Part shown: one piece after another, positions 8,883 to 17,117 of the stretch | Numbering within the stretch: position 1 is the first letter of the stretch | How the letters are laid out: each line of letters starts with the position of its first letter | Made by a program: the position numbers and the translations under genes | NCBI GenBank assembly: GCA_027307165.1 | Contig: DAHUXM010000016.1 | Span: 1-64,000, forward strand | DNA: 64,000 bases | Direction: 5' to 3' | DNA from: Gemmatimonadota bacterium | GTDB lineage: Bacteria; Gemmatimonadota; Gemmatimonadetes; Gemmatimonadales; Gemmatimonadaceae | The notes under the pieces: generated by a model | What the model saw: only the letters and a program-made list of their open reading frames with translations | What the model was told of the DNA's origin: nothing | The model's database searches: none

Positions 8883-9389
8883 ATGGCAGCAACAGGATGG
8901 GATGCGTCGCCGCAGTCCGCGACGGCCGACCGCGAGATCGTGATCTCCCGCGTCATCGATGCCCCGCGGGAGCTGGTGTTCGAGGCGTTCACGGAAGTGC
9001 GGCACCTGTCGCGCTGGTGGGGGCCGGACGGGTTCACCACCACTACGCGGGCGTTCGAGTTCCGGGTCGGCGGGGATTGGGACTTCGTGATGCACGGACC
9101 GGACGGGACGGACTACCAGGAGTGGATCTCCTGGACCGAGATCAAGCCGCCGGAGCGGATCGCGCTGCTGCACGGAGAGTCACGCGGCGACGCGAACGCC
9201 TTCGAATCGTTCCTGACGTTCGCGCCCGACGGCGCGGCGACCCGAATCGAGATGCGCACAGTGTTCCCCACCAGGGAGATGCGCGACGAGGTGGTCGAGA
9301 AGTACCACGCAATCGAAGGCGGCCAGCAGACGCTGAGCAACCTGGCTGCGTACGTCACCGACGTCCTTCTGAACGGAGTCGAGACCTGA
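8883..9389 (+). CDS. SRPBCC/AHSA1-domain protein
   Basis: A 168-residue START-like (activator of Hsp90 ATPase homologue 1) protein. The typical opening EIVISRVIDAPRELVFEAFTE, the LSRWWGPDGF segment and the C-terminal helix (about 135-160) with GGQQTLSNLAAYV match the family, which forms a hydrophobic ligand cavity. Function in these ArsR-linked versions is generally unknown. GGAGG lies just upstream, and the gene is in one operon with ArsR. Its stop TGA overlaps the ATG of a 24-codon frame that reaches the next gene. Confidence 0.85.
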   Translation: MAATGWDASPQSATADREIVISRVIDAPRELVFEAFTEVRHLSRWWGPDGFTTTTRAFEFRVGGDWDFVMHGPDGTDYQEWISWTEIKPPERIALLHGESRGDANAFESFLTFAPDGAATRIEMRTVFPTREMRDEVVEKYHAIEGGQQTLSNLAAYVTDVLLNGVET

Positions 9390-9463
9390 TGACCGCCAAG
9401 CTGTTTTTAAGAGCGATGACGTTGCTGGACCGATTCATCATCGTGCAGCGGAGTGCTGCATGA
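9389..9463 (+). CDS. 24-codon bridging ORF, possible translational-coupling peptide
   Basis: ATG at 9389 shares its A with the TGA of the SRPBCC gene, and its own TGA (9461-9463) overlaps the ATG of the hydrolase at 9460. The product would be 24 residues (MTAKLFLRAMTLLDRF...). Such a frame could carry ribosomes across the 70-base gap to the hydrolase gene. The double overlap could be chance; no conservation evidence is available here. Confidence 0.35.
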   Translation: MTAKLFLRAMTLLDRFIIVQRSAA

Positions 9464-10389
9464 AGTGGCTGAGATGGGCAGGCTACGGCCTTCTAGTGAT
9501 CGTCGCGGTGAGCATCCCCGCATACTGGTGGCTCCTTGTTGAAACCCATACGGCTTCGCCAGCTGCCTACGCCATCGACATCGCCCGGGTACGACAGCTC
9601 GCAGATTCGCAAGCTGGGGAGAAGCCGCAGCTCATCCGCGTCGAGACCGTCGCGCATCTGTCGGCGCCGAGGACGATTGTTATTGCGGGGGGCGGCTGGC
9701 AGCGGACCGATCTGCCGGTGTCGTCCTATGAACTGGTATATCGCGATCACGTGGCGCTCGTCGATGCGGCACTCGACGCGGGCATCGCAAAATCCATGGG
9801 CGCTGGAGTCTTCGACAGCGCTGCGTATTCGCGGATGAGCGGCGCGCTGGCCCGCGCCACCGTGATCCTCGTGACGCATGAGCATCCGGACCACATCGGC
9901 GGCCTGCTGGCTCAACCGAACGTGAAAGCACTGTTGCCCGTCACGCGCCTAACGCGAGAACAGGTCACCGAGCTCGAGGCGAACCTCAAGTCGGATCCTT
10001 TCGCAGCGCTGCATCTGCCGTCCAGCATTTTCGATGGCTATCGTCCGCTCGACTATGTCCGATACCACGCAGTCGCTCCCGGGGTGGTGCTGATCAAGTC
10101 ACCGGGCCACACGCCGGGCAGTCAGATGGTGTATGTCCGGCGAGCCGACGGGGTGGAGTTCCTGTTCGTGGGCGATGTCGCGTGGCAAATGGAAAACATC
10201 GAGACCGCGCGAGAAAAGGCCCGGGTGGTCACATGGGTGGCTGGCGAGGATCGCGACAAGGTTCGGGAGGAGCTGGCGGGACTCCATCGACTCCATGCCG
10301 CCGAGCCCGAGATCCACATGATGCCGGGTCACGACGCCGCAGCTATCGACTCTCTGGTGAAGAACGGGTTGCTGGTGAGAGGCTTCTAA
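9460..10389 (+). CDS. Membrane-anchored metallo-beta-lactamase-fold hydrolase
   Basis: A 309-residue protein with one N-terminal hydrophobic helix (residues 7-27), so the catalytic domain is probably exported and tethered. The MBL metal motif is present as THEHPDHIGG (His140, His142, Asp144, His145), followed by GHTPGSQ and VGDVAW, and PGHD near the C terminus, giving the ligands for a binuclear site. Substrate unknown; it is closer to hydrolase/lactonase-type members than to true beta-lactamases as far as motifs show. Third main gene of the ArsR operon, joined by ATGA overlap to the bridging ORF. Confidence 0.82.
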   Translation: MKWLRWAGYGLLVIVAVSIPAYWWLLVETHTASPAAYAIDIARVRQLADSQAGEKPQLIRVETVAHLSAPRTIVIAGGGWQRTDLPVSSYELVYRDHVALVDAALDAGIAKSMGAGVFDSAAYSRMSGALARATVILVTHEHPDHIGGLLAQPNVKALLPVTRLTREQVTELEANLKSDPFAALHLPSSIFDGYRPLDYVRYHAVAPGVVLIKSPGHTPGSQMVYVRRADGVEFLFVGDVAWQMENIETAREKARVVTWVAGEDRDKVREELAGLHRLHAAEPEIHMMPGHDAAAIDSLVKNGLLVRGF

Positions 10390-10454
10390 CGCCTGCGCGG
10401 GGAATCGCGCCGGTTCGGGCGTCGTTTCTGTCCGGAGAGTTGTCCAAACGCAAA

Positions 10455-10484
10455 AATCGCCGCGCAGATAACTGCGCGGCGATT
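10455..10484 (-). terminator. Intrinsic terminator of the tRNA cluster
   Basis: A 13-bp perfect stem (10455-10467 with 10472-10484) and a 4-base loop. On the minus strand the stem is followed by five T, ideal for stopping transcription from the tRNA genes; it may also act as the weaker plus-strand end of the hydrolase operon. Confidence 0.85.
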
Positions 10485-10520
10485 CGTGTCAACGAGTGTG
10501 ATTCGACAATTTGCACAAGG

Positions 10521-10593
10521 AGCGGGTGAAGGGGCTCGAACCCTCGACATCCAGCTTGGGAAGCTGGCGCTCTACCAACTGAGCTACACCCGC
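10521..10593 (-). tRNA. tRNA-Gly (anticodon CCC)
   Basis: Cloverleaf with acceptor GCGGGTG/CACCCGC, TAGCTCAG D-arm, anticodon loop TTCCCAA and GGTTCGAGCC T-arm. The 3' CCA is not encoded. Last gene of the six-tRNA cluster. Confidence 0.95.
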
Positions 10594-10609
10594 AACGCTC
10601 ACTCAAAAG

Positions 10610-10681
10610 AGCCACAGATCGGGATTGAACCGATGACCGCTCGATTACGAATCGAGTGCTCTACCACTGAGCTACTGTGGC
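10610..10681 (-). tRNA. tRNA-Thr (anticodon CGT)
   Basis: Acceptor GCCACAG/CTGTGGC, anticodon stem CTCGA/TCGAG around loop TTCGTAA, T-arm GGTTCAATCC. CCA not encoded. Confidence 0.95.
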
Positions 10682-10759
10682 ATGATCGCGGACACGATCC
10701 CAAGTGCGCCGTCCGATCCACCAAAACCGCCCTCAATGCTGCCCTGCTCCACCACTTCA

Positions 10760-10841
<82 letters not shown>

Positions 10842-10905
10842 GGCCGTCCGAACTGCTCCTTCAGGACCAATATATCCGGCTGTCACACCGGCCCAAACTG
10901 CAACA

Positions 10906-10931
10906 TGGATTCCCGTTTTCGCGGGAATGAC
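10906..10931. repeat. REP-like palindromic repeat between two tRNA genes
   Basis: The stretch GGATTCCCG-TTTTCG-CGGGAATGAC forms a 7-bp stem (10909-10915 with 10922-10928). Hairpins of this ATTCCCGC/GCGGGAAT type are widespread dispersed intergenic repeats in many bacteria. It lies in the Leu-Asp tRNA spacer and could also be an RNA-processing signal. Confidence 0.5.
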
Positions 10932-10955
10932 AAATCCCGCCCATCCATATACGTA

Positions 10956-11030
10956 CGGGGCCGACGGGGGTCGAACCCGCGACCTCTCGAGTGACAGTCG
11001 AGTGCTCTAACCAAACTGAGCTACGGCCCC
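10956..11030 (-). tRNA. tRNA-Asp (anticodon GTC)
   Basis: Acceptor GGGGCCG/CGGCCCC with discriminator G, anticodon stem CTCGA/TCGAG around loop CTGTCAC, T-arm GGGTTCGACCCC. CCA not encoded. Confidence 0.95.
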
Positions 11031-11121
11031 AAACACAAAACACCCACACGCGGACCCTTCCCGCGCCCCATCCCGCCAACCGCGCGGGCCCAACAACCTA
11101 ACCAAACTGCGTCCAACCCTA

Positions 11122-11193
11122 TAGCCCCAAGGGGAATCGAACCCCTCTCTGCACCGTGAAAGGGTGCCGTCCTAACCGATAGACGATGGGGCC
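11122..11193 (-). tRNA. tRNA-Glu (anticodon TTC)
   Basis: Acceptor GGCCCCA pairs with TGGGGCT (first pair a G-U wobble), anticodon loop CTTTCAC, T-arm AGGGGTTCGATTCCCCT. CCA not encoded. Confidence 0.93.
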
Positions 11194-11216
11194 GCGACGG
11201 TCCGTCCATGGCAAAA

Positions 11217-11289
11217 TAGCGCTAACGGGATTCGAACCCGTGTTTGGGCCTTGAGAGGGCCCCGTCCTGGTCCCCTAGACGATAGCGCC
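11217..11289 (-). tRNA. tRNA-Glu (anticodon CTC)
   Basis: Acceptor GGCGCTA pairs with TAGCGCT, anticodon stem GGGCC/GGCCC around loop CTCTCAA, T-arm CGGGTTCGAATCCCG. First gene of the tRNA transcript. Having both CTC and TTC Glu tRNAs side by side suits a GC-rich genome. Confidence 0.93.
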
Positions 11290-11360
11290 GCGACACCTTG
11301 TTCGACCTATTTCCCCGGTTCGCCCGGAGCCTTGCAATATCGCCAGTTGCCAGCCCGGAA

Positions 11361-11397
11361 ATCAACCCATACGAAGTTGATGTTTTAGGCTTATAAT
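11361..11397 (+). promoter_or_regulatory. Candidate operator and -10 element of the aryl-CoA operon
   Basis: ATCAAC at 11361-11366 and GTTGAT at 11376-11381 form an inverted repeat with a 9-base spacer. A consensus TATAAT follows at 11392-11397, about 55 bases before the first start codon. No good -35 lies 17 bases upstream of it. The operon encodes a MarR regulator, the obvious candidate for this dyad, but that link is inference. Confidence 0.45.
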
Positions 11398-11451
11398 ATC
11401 TCCGCACCACCCTGCACCTGCTCCGCCCCTCGGCATTCCATGAGCCTATAA

Positions 11452-13761
11452 GTGCGCGTCGTCACCATCGGCGGTGGTCCCGCCGGCCTCTATTTCGCCC
11501 TCCTCCTCAAGAAGGCGCATGCGGAGCACGACGTGACTGTGCTCGAACGCAATGCGCCCGGCGTCACCTTCGGCTGGGGAGTGGTCTTCTCGGATCAGAC
11601 GCTGCAGAACTTCCAGGCCGCCGACGAGGACACGTACCACACCATCGTCGAGCACTTCGCCCACTGGGACGACATCGACGTTGTCGTCGGCGACAGGACA
11701 ATCACTTCCGGCGGACACGGCTTCAGCGGAATCGCGCGCCGCACTCTCCTCGAAATTCTGCATCGGCGTGCTGTGTCGCTCGGCGTCGACGTTCGCTTCA
11801 ATTGCAATGTCGCCAGCATCGAAGCTCTCGACTCCATCCGCGCGTGCAACAACGCCGATCTCATCGTCGCTGCCGACGGTGTCAACAGCGCAATCAGACA
11901 CGAACGCGCGGCCGTGTTCAAGCCACACCTCGATGTGCGCCCGGCACATTTCGTCTGGTTCGGTACGACACGTCCTTTCGACGCATTCACGTTCTTCTTC
12001 GTCCAGAACGAGCTCGGAGTGTTCCAGGCGCACTGCTACCGCTTCGAAGACGGGCTTTCCACTTTCATCGTGGAATGCGACGACGAATCATGGCGCCGCG
12101 CGGGTTTCGACGGAGCCGACGCATCGACAACTATCGCGATCTGCGAGCGCATGTTCAGCCAGTGGCTGGATGGCCATCATCTGATGAGCAATGCGACGCA
12201 TCGCGAGCGTTCGCCGTGGGTCAACTTCGTTCGCGTCACCAATGAGCGCTGGTTCGACGACAACGTGGTGCTGGTCGGCGATGCCGCTCATACCGCGCAC
12301 TTCTCGATCGGCTCCGGTACCAAGCTGGCGATGGAAGACGCAATATCGCTCGCACGCGCGGTCGCCACGCACTCCTCGCTTCCGTCCGCGCTCCAGACGT
12401 ATCAGGACGAGCGCATGATAGAAGCGCTGCGTCTCCAGAACGCATCCCGCAACTCGATGGAGTGGTTCGAGAACGTTCGGCGCTACATCCACCTTCCCCC
12501 TGAACAGTTCGCCTACAGCCTGCTCACGCGCAGTCAGCGTGTCAGCCATGAAAATCTGCGCCTCCGCGATTCGGCGTACCTATCGGGTGTCGAGCGCTGG
12601 TTCGCTGCAAGGGCAACCGCCGCCGCCTCGCGGCCGACGACGGAAACCGAGGTCGCGCCGCCGATGTTCACGCCGTACACCTTGCGCGGCATGACGCTGG
12701 TAAACCGCATCGCGGTCGCACCGATGGACATGTATCGTTCCATCGACGGCGTGCCGGGCGAGTTCCACGCGGTGCACCTCGGCGCACGGGCACTTGGTGG
12801 CGCGGGGTTGATCTTCACCGAGATGGTGTGCGTGTCGCCAGACGCGCGCATAACCCTCGGCTGCGCCGGAATGTACACGAGCGAGCACGCGAAGGCATGG
12901 CGGCGCATCGTGGACTTCGCGCACCGCGAGAGTGACGCCAGGATCTGTCTGCAGCTGGGTCACTCGGGTCGTCGAGGTTCGACGAAACTTCCGTGGGAAG
13001 CGAGCAACGCCTCGCTGGATACCGGCGGATGGGAGACCATCGCGCCATCCGCGATTCCGTACACACCGGCGATGCACACGCCGCGCGAGATGACGCGAGC
13101 CGACATGGATGCAGTACGCGACGATTTCGTACGCGGCGTGCGCCACGGCATCGACGCAGGCTTCGACATGATCGAGCTGCACTGCGCACACGGTTACCTC
13201 ATGTCGAGCTTCATTACGCCGCTCAGCAATCGTCGCGACGACTGTTACGGCGGGTCACTGGAAAACAGGTTGCGTTTTCCTCTCGAAGTGTGCGCCGCAA
13301 TGCGCGAGGCGTGGCCGGCCGACCGGCCGATGTCGGTTCGCATCTCCGCGACGGACTGGGTGGAAGGCGGCGTGGATGGCGCGGAGTCGGTCGAGATCGC
13401 ACGCGCATTCGTCGACGCGGGCGCGGACATCATCCACGTGTCAACGGGAGAGACGTCGATCGACGCGCAGCCGGTGTATGGACGCATGTACCAGACACCG
13501 TACAGCGACCGCATCCGCAACGAAGCCGGAGTGCGCACCATCGCGGTGGGCAACATTCTCGACGCGGACCAGGTCAACGCGATCATTACATCGGGCCGGG
13601 CAGACATATGCGCGCTCGGCCGCCCGCATCTCACCGACCCGAACTGGACTCTGCGTGCGGCGGCAGAGCTTGGATATGCGCCTCAGCGGTGGACGCCGTC
13701 GTACTATCCCGGCCGCCGCCAGCTCGAGCGTGAACTGGCAAAACAACGGAGCACAGGATGA
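11452..13761 (+). CDS. Bifunctional aryl-CoA monooxygenase/reductase (2-aminobenzoyl-CoA or salicylyl-CoA type)
   Basis: Two-domain flavoprotein of 769 residues. Residues 1-385 are a class A FAD monooxygenase like salicylate hydroxylase (GGGPAG at 7-12; VGDAAHTAHF near 275). Residues 405-760 are an Old Yellow Enzyme-type reductase (NRIAVAPMDMY, HSGRRGS, HCAHGYL and SNRRDDCYGGS). This fusion is known from 2-aminobenzoyl-CoA monooxygenase/reductase, which hydroxylates and then reduces the ring, and from salicylyl-CoA 5-hydroxylases. Dearomatisation of 2-aminobenzoyl-CoA is the best guess because a RidA and beta-oxidation genes follow. Start is GTG without a clear Shine-Dalgarno. Stop overlaps the next ATG (ATGA). 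Confidence 0.88.
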   Translation: MRVVTIGGGPAGLYFALLLKKAHAEHDVTVLERNAPGVTFGWGVVFSDQTLQNFQAADEDTYHTIVEHFAHWDDIDVVVGDRTITSGGHGFSGIARRTLLEILHRRAVSLGVDVRFNCNVASIEALDSIRACNNADLIVAADGVNSAIRHERAAVFKPHLDVRPAHFVWFGTTRPFDAFTFFFVQNELGVFQAHCYRFEDGLSTFIVECDDESWRRAGFDGADASTTIAICERMFSQWLDGHHLMSNATHRERSPWVNFVRVTNERWFDDNVVLVGDAAHTAHFSIGSGTKLAMEDAISLARAVATHSSLPSALQTYQDERMIEALRLQNASRNSMEWFENVRRYIHLPPEQFAYSLLTRSQRVSHENLRLRDSAYLSGVERWFAARATAAASRPTTETEVAPPMFTPYTLRGMTLVNRIAVAPMDMYRSIDGVPGEFHAVHLGARALGGAGLIFTEMVCVSPDARITLGCAGMYTSEHAKAWRRIVDFAHRESDARICLQLGHSGRRGSTKLPWEASNASLDTGGWETIAPSAIPYTPAMHTPREMTRADMDAVRDDFVRGVRHGIDAGFDMIELHCAHGYLMSSFITPLSNRRDDCYGGSLENRLRFPLEVCAAMREAWPADRPMSVRISATDWVEGGVDGAESVEIARAFVDAGADIIHVSTGETSIDAQPVYGRMYQTPYSDRIRNEAGVRTIAVGNILDADQVNAIITSGRADICALGRPHLTDPNWTLRAAAELGYAPQRWTPSYYPGRRQLERELAKQRSTG

Positions 13762-14564
13762 CCGAACGCAACAACGATTCCACCACCGACTTTCTCCGCG
13801 GCAGGCACGCAATAGTCACGGGTGGTGGCCGCGGACTGGGCAGAACGATCGCGACGCAGCTCGCAGGAGCTGGAGCCGATCTGACGGTCATGGGGCGCGA
13901 TCACGCGGATCTCGAGGAGTGTGCATCGGAGCTGCGCGACCGATTCGGGGTCGAAGCGCGCGGAGTCGTCTGCGATGTGAGCGATCCGGATTCGGTTTCG
14001 GTCGCCTTCGCATCTGCCACGGACGCACTTGGCGCGGCGCACGTACTCGTCAACAACGCCGGTCAGGCGCGAAGTGCGTCGTTCACGGAGACATCGCTCG
14101 ACCTCTGGGAACACACCATCGCCGTGAATCTCACCGGCCCGTTCATGTGCACGCAGCAGGTGCTCCCATCAATGCTCGGCAATCACGCCGGGCGAATCGT
14201 CAACGTCGCCTCCACCGCGGCGCTCCGGGGCTACGCCACGCTGGCTGCGTATTGCGCATCGAAGCACGGATTGCTCGGCATGACTCGCTCTCTTGCCGCC
14301 GAGGTGGCACAGTCCGGCATCACGGTCAATGCAGTGTGTCCCGGATACACCGAGGGCGGAATGTCCGACCAGGCGGTTGCAGCGATAATGGCCCTGCGAG
14401 GTGTGAGTGCCGACGAAGCGCTGGCGATGCTCACGCGCCGCAATCCGCAGAAACGTCTCACGACTCAGGATGAAATTGCGGCAACTGTCGTGTGGCTCTG
14501 CTCGCCGGATGCTTCGGCTATCACGGCTCAGGCGATCGCCGTCGCTGGCGGGGAGGTAATGTGA
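13758..14564 (+). CDS. Short-chain dehydrogenase/reductase of the aryl-CoA operon
   Basis: A 268-residue SDR with NAD(P)-binding TGGGRGLG, structural NNAG, and the active-site tetrad including Ser in VASTA and Tyr/Lys in YCASK. It resembles 3-oxoacyl reductases and 3-hydroxyacyl-CoA dehydrogenases. In the proposed pathway it could reduce or oxidise a ring ketone or hydroxyl after dearomatisation; the exact step is inferred. ATG overlaps the stop of the preceding gene, and its stop overlaps the GTG of the MarR gene. Confidence 0.87.
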   Translation: MTERNNDSTTDFLRGRHAIVTGGGRGLGRTIATQLAGAGADLTVMGRDHADLEECASELRDRFGVEARGVVCDVSDPDSVSVAFASATDALGAAHVLVNNAGQARSASFTETSLDLWEHTIAVNLTGPFMCTQQVLPSMLGNHAGRIVNVASTAALRGYATLAAYCASKHGLLGMTRSLAAEVAQSGITVNAVCPGYTEGGMSDQAVAAIMALRGVSADEALAMLTRRNPQKRLTTQDEIAATVVWLCSPDASAITAQAIAVAGGEVM

Positions 14565-15076
14565 CCGCGTCACTTCGCGCCGAGCCATTGCACGAGGACA
14601 TGCCACGCGTAAGTGACACTCGTGCGGTTCTCCGCACGTGGCTTCGCCTGCTCGCGTGCAGCAACATCATCGGGGGGCGAATTCGCGGCGGGCTACGGGA
14701 GAAGTTCGACACTACACTTCCGCGCTTCGACCTTCTGGCCCAACTCGACGCCAGCTCTGCCGAAGCGCCGCGCGGGCTGACGATGAGCGAGCTGTCGCGT
14801 CGCTTGATGGTCACAAACGGCAATCTCACCGGTCTTGTCGATCGTCTGGCGCGTGAAGGACTGGTCGCGCGCGCGGTCTCGCCACCAGATCGCCGCACAC
14901 AGATGATCTCACTCACAGCCGCAGGCAAGGAAGCACTAGGCGCGATGAGGCCAGATCACGCCAGATGGGTCGGTGAAATGTTCGCCGGCCTGACCGACGC
15001 GGAGCGGGCACAGCTATACGCGTTGCTCGGCAAGCTCAAGCGGTCTGCACGGATCGCGGCGGGCCAGGCGCAATGA
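14561..15076 (+). CDS. MarR-family regulator inside the aryl-CoA operon
   Basis: A 171-residue MarR protein. The winged helix covers roughly residues 55-125 with [31 protein letters not shown] (recognition helix) and the wing [17 protein letters not shown]. MarR proteins in aromatic-acid operons often respond to the aryl-CoA itself (BadR and CouR are known examples), so 2-aminobenzoyl-CoA is a plausible effector here. The GTG at 14561 is preferred over the upstream ATG at 14492 because GGGGAGG sits just ahead and the extra 23 residues would overlap the SDR gene. Its stop overlaps the next ATG. Confidence 0.85.
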   Translation: MTASLRAEPLHEDMPRVSDTRAVLRTWLRLLACSNIIGGRIRGGLREKFDTTLPRFDLLAQLDASSAEAPRGLTMSELSRRLMVTNGNLTGLVDRLAREGLVARAVSPPDRRTQMISLTAAGKEALGAMRPDHARWVGEMFAGLTDAERAQLYALLGKLKRSARIAAGQAQ

Positions 15077-15906
15077 CCGACGATATACAGGGTGCCCACT
15101 TCAAGGCGCGCCATTTTGGATGGAGCGTCGAGGATCGCGTGGCGACCATCACACTCGACCGCCCGGAGCGGAAGAACCCACTCACGTTCGAGTCATATCG
15201 AGAGTTGATCGCGACGTTTCGTGCGCTGCAGAAGATGGAGGACGTCAAGGCGGTAGTCCTGACCGGCGCCGGAGGGAACTTCTCGTCTGGCGGCGACGTT
15301 CACGAGATTATCGGACCACTCGTGGAACTGCGCGACGACGGCGACCTCGACGGCCTGCTCAGCTTCACTCGAATGACGGGCTCACTGGTCAGCGCCATGC
15401 GTGACTGCCCACAGCCGATTGTCGCAGCCGTTGATGGCGTGTGCGCTGGTGCCGGCGCAATTCTCGCAATGGCCAGCGATCTCCGGTACGGAACGCCGGC
15501 AAGCAGAGTTGGCTTTCTGTTCGTGCGTGTCGGGTTGAGCGGTGCGGATATGGGTGCATGTGCGATACTCCCGCGCATCATCGGCCACGGGCGCGCCACC
15601 GAGTTGCTTTACACCGGACGATTCATGAGTGCCGAAGAAGCGGAGCGATGGGGTTTCTACAATCGCGTGATCGCAGCTGATACTGTACTGACGGAAGCTC
15701 AGTCGATGGCGCGCACGCTCGCCTACGGGCCGACGTTTGCGCACGCGCTCACCAAGCGCTGCCTGCACCACGAGTGGGCGATGGCGATCGATGACGCACT
15801 GACGCTCGAAGCCGAAGCACAGGCACTGTGCATGCAGAGCGAGGACTTTGCGCGCGCATATCGCGCATTCGCCGCGAAGCAGACCCCCGTATTCGAGGGC
15901 GATTGA
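15073..15906 (+). CDS. Enoyl-CoA hydratase/isomerase family protein
   Basis: Crotonase-fold enzyme of 277 residues. The first oxyanion-hole strand is [13 protein letters not shown] (near residues 70-82) and the second is in [18 protein letters not shown] (about 118-135). Crotonases hydrate enoyl-CoA or hydrolyse ring ketones such as 2-ketocyclohexane-carboxyl-CoA; either would fit a ring-opening pathway. Joined by ATGA to the MarR gene before it and by TGATG to the dehydrogenase after it. Confidence 0.87.
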   Translation: MTDDIQGAHFKARHFGWSVEDRVATITLDRPERKNPLTFESYRELIATFRALQKMEDVKAVVLTGAGGNFSSGGDVHEIIGPLVELRDDGDLDGLLSFTRMTGSLVSAMRDCPQPIVAAVDGVCAGAGAILAMASDLRYGTPASRVGFLFVRVGLSGADMGACAILPRIIGHGRATELLYTGRFMSAEEAERWGFYNRVIAADTVLTEAQSMARTLAYGPTFAHALTKRCLHHEWAMAIDDALTLEAEAQALCMQSEDFARAYRAFAAKQTPVFEGD

Positions 15907-17117
15907 TGACAGATACGTCATACATGGACTGGCCCTTCTTAGAGGAACGCCATCGCACGCTCGCTGCCGAGGTAAGAGTCTGGGCAGAACGCGAGATCGC
16001 TCCGACGGAGAAGGATGAGCCGCGTGGTGTCGAGCTCGATCGCACTTGCACGACGTTCGTGCGCGAGCTCGGTAGCGCGGGATGGTTGCGCCGCGCGGTC
16101 ACGGCGCCGTACGGCGGCATTTCGGAAACCCTCGATGTCCGGAGTCTCTGCATAATCCGCGAGACGCTCGCTTCATACTCGGGGATCGCCGATTTCGTCT
16201 TTGCGCTGCAGGGACTGGGCGCCGGACCGATCACGCTCTTCGGCTCCGACGAGCTCAAGCGACGCTACCTTCCCCGCATTGCAGCCGGCGAGGCGATTGC
16301 TGCCTTCGCAATATCGGAAGCCGATGCCGGCTCGGATGTGGGCTCGATGCGCACGAGGGCAACGCGCGACGGTGACTCGTACGTCATCGACGGAGAGAAG
16401 AGCTGGATATCGAACGCAGGCATCGCGGACTTCTACGTCGTATTCTGTCGCCTCGAGGCGGCGGAGAACGGCAAGCACGTCGCGCTCGTTGTCGACGCAT
16501 CGACGCCGGGGCTCACTGTCACTGCGCGCGGTGACATCACAGCTCCGCATTCGATCGGCACTGTGTCGTTCACGGGTTGCAGGGTTCCCGCGACCCGTGT
16601 TGTCGGCGTTCCAGGCAAGGGGATGAGTGTCGCACTCGGAACGCTCGACGTATTTCGCGCTACCGTGGGCGCCGCGGCACTCGGCTTCGCGCGCCGAGCA
16701 CTTGACGAGACGCTGAGCCACGTGACGGATCGCAAGGTGTTTGGCGCCCGTCTCGCGGACATGCAGCTGACGCAGGCGAGGATCGCCACGATGGCGACAG
16801 ACATCGATGCTAGTGCGCTTCTGATCTACAGAGCGGCCTGGGCGCACGACTGTCGCACGCAACGAGTAACCCGTGAAGCCGCGATGGCCAAGTGGTTCGC
16901 TACGGAAGCCGCGCAGCGGACCGTTGACAGCGCGGTCCAGTTGCTCGGCGGACGTGGAGTCGTTGCCGGCGCGACTGCCGAGCGGCTCTATCGAGAAGTT
17001 CGCGCGCTGCGGATATATGAAGGCACGAGCGAGATCCAGCAACTCGTTATCGCAAACCAGATACTCGCGCCGTACTCGGCGGCTCCCACGGTCCCGACGG
17101 GGGAGGAGAAGAAATGA
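15906..17117 (+). CDS. Acyl-CoA dehydrogenase
   Basis: FAD enzyme of 403 residues that forms an alpha-beta double bond in acyl-CoA esters. Family features include AFAISEADAGSDVGS (FAD/substrate loop, about 135-150), SYVIDGEKSWISNA, and the C-terminal IYEGTSEIQQLVIANQIL that carries the FAD-contact and, in many members, the catalytic Glu region. The ATG at 15906 overlaps the stop of the hydratase and is chosen over the upstream frame start at 15828, which would overlap that gene by 78 bases. It likely acts on a ring-derived or dicarboxylic acyl-CoA of the operon's pathway. Confidence 0.9.
   Translation: MTDTSYMDWPFLEERHRTLAAEVRVWAEREIAPTEKDEPRGVELDRTCTTFVRELGSAGWLRRAVTAPYGGISETLDVRSLCIIRETLASYSGIADFVFALQGLGAGPITLFGSDELKRRYLPRIAAGEAIAAFAISEADAGSDVGSMRTRATRDGDSYVIDGEKSWISNAGIADFYVVFCRLEAAENGKHVALVVDASTPGLTVTARGDITAPHSIGTVSFTGCRVPATRVVGVPGKGMSVALGTLDVFRATVGAAALGFARRALDETLSHVTDRKVFGARLADMQLTQARIATMATDIDASALLIYRAAWAHDCRTQRVTREAAMAKWFATEAAQRTVDSAVQLLGGRGVVAGATAERLYREVRALRIYEGTSEIQQLVIANQILAPYSAAPTVPTGEEKK

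Noticed and set aside
15828-15905. 26-residue N-terminal extension of the acyl-CoA dehydrogenase
   Set aside because: It would overlap the hydratase gene by 78 bases; the ATG at 15906 gives a standard overlap and family length.
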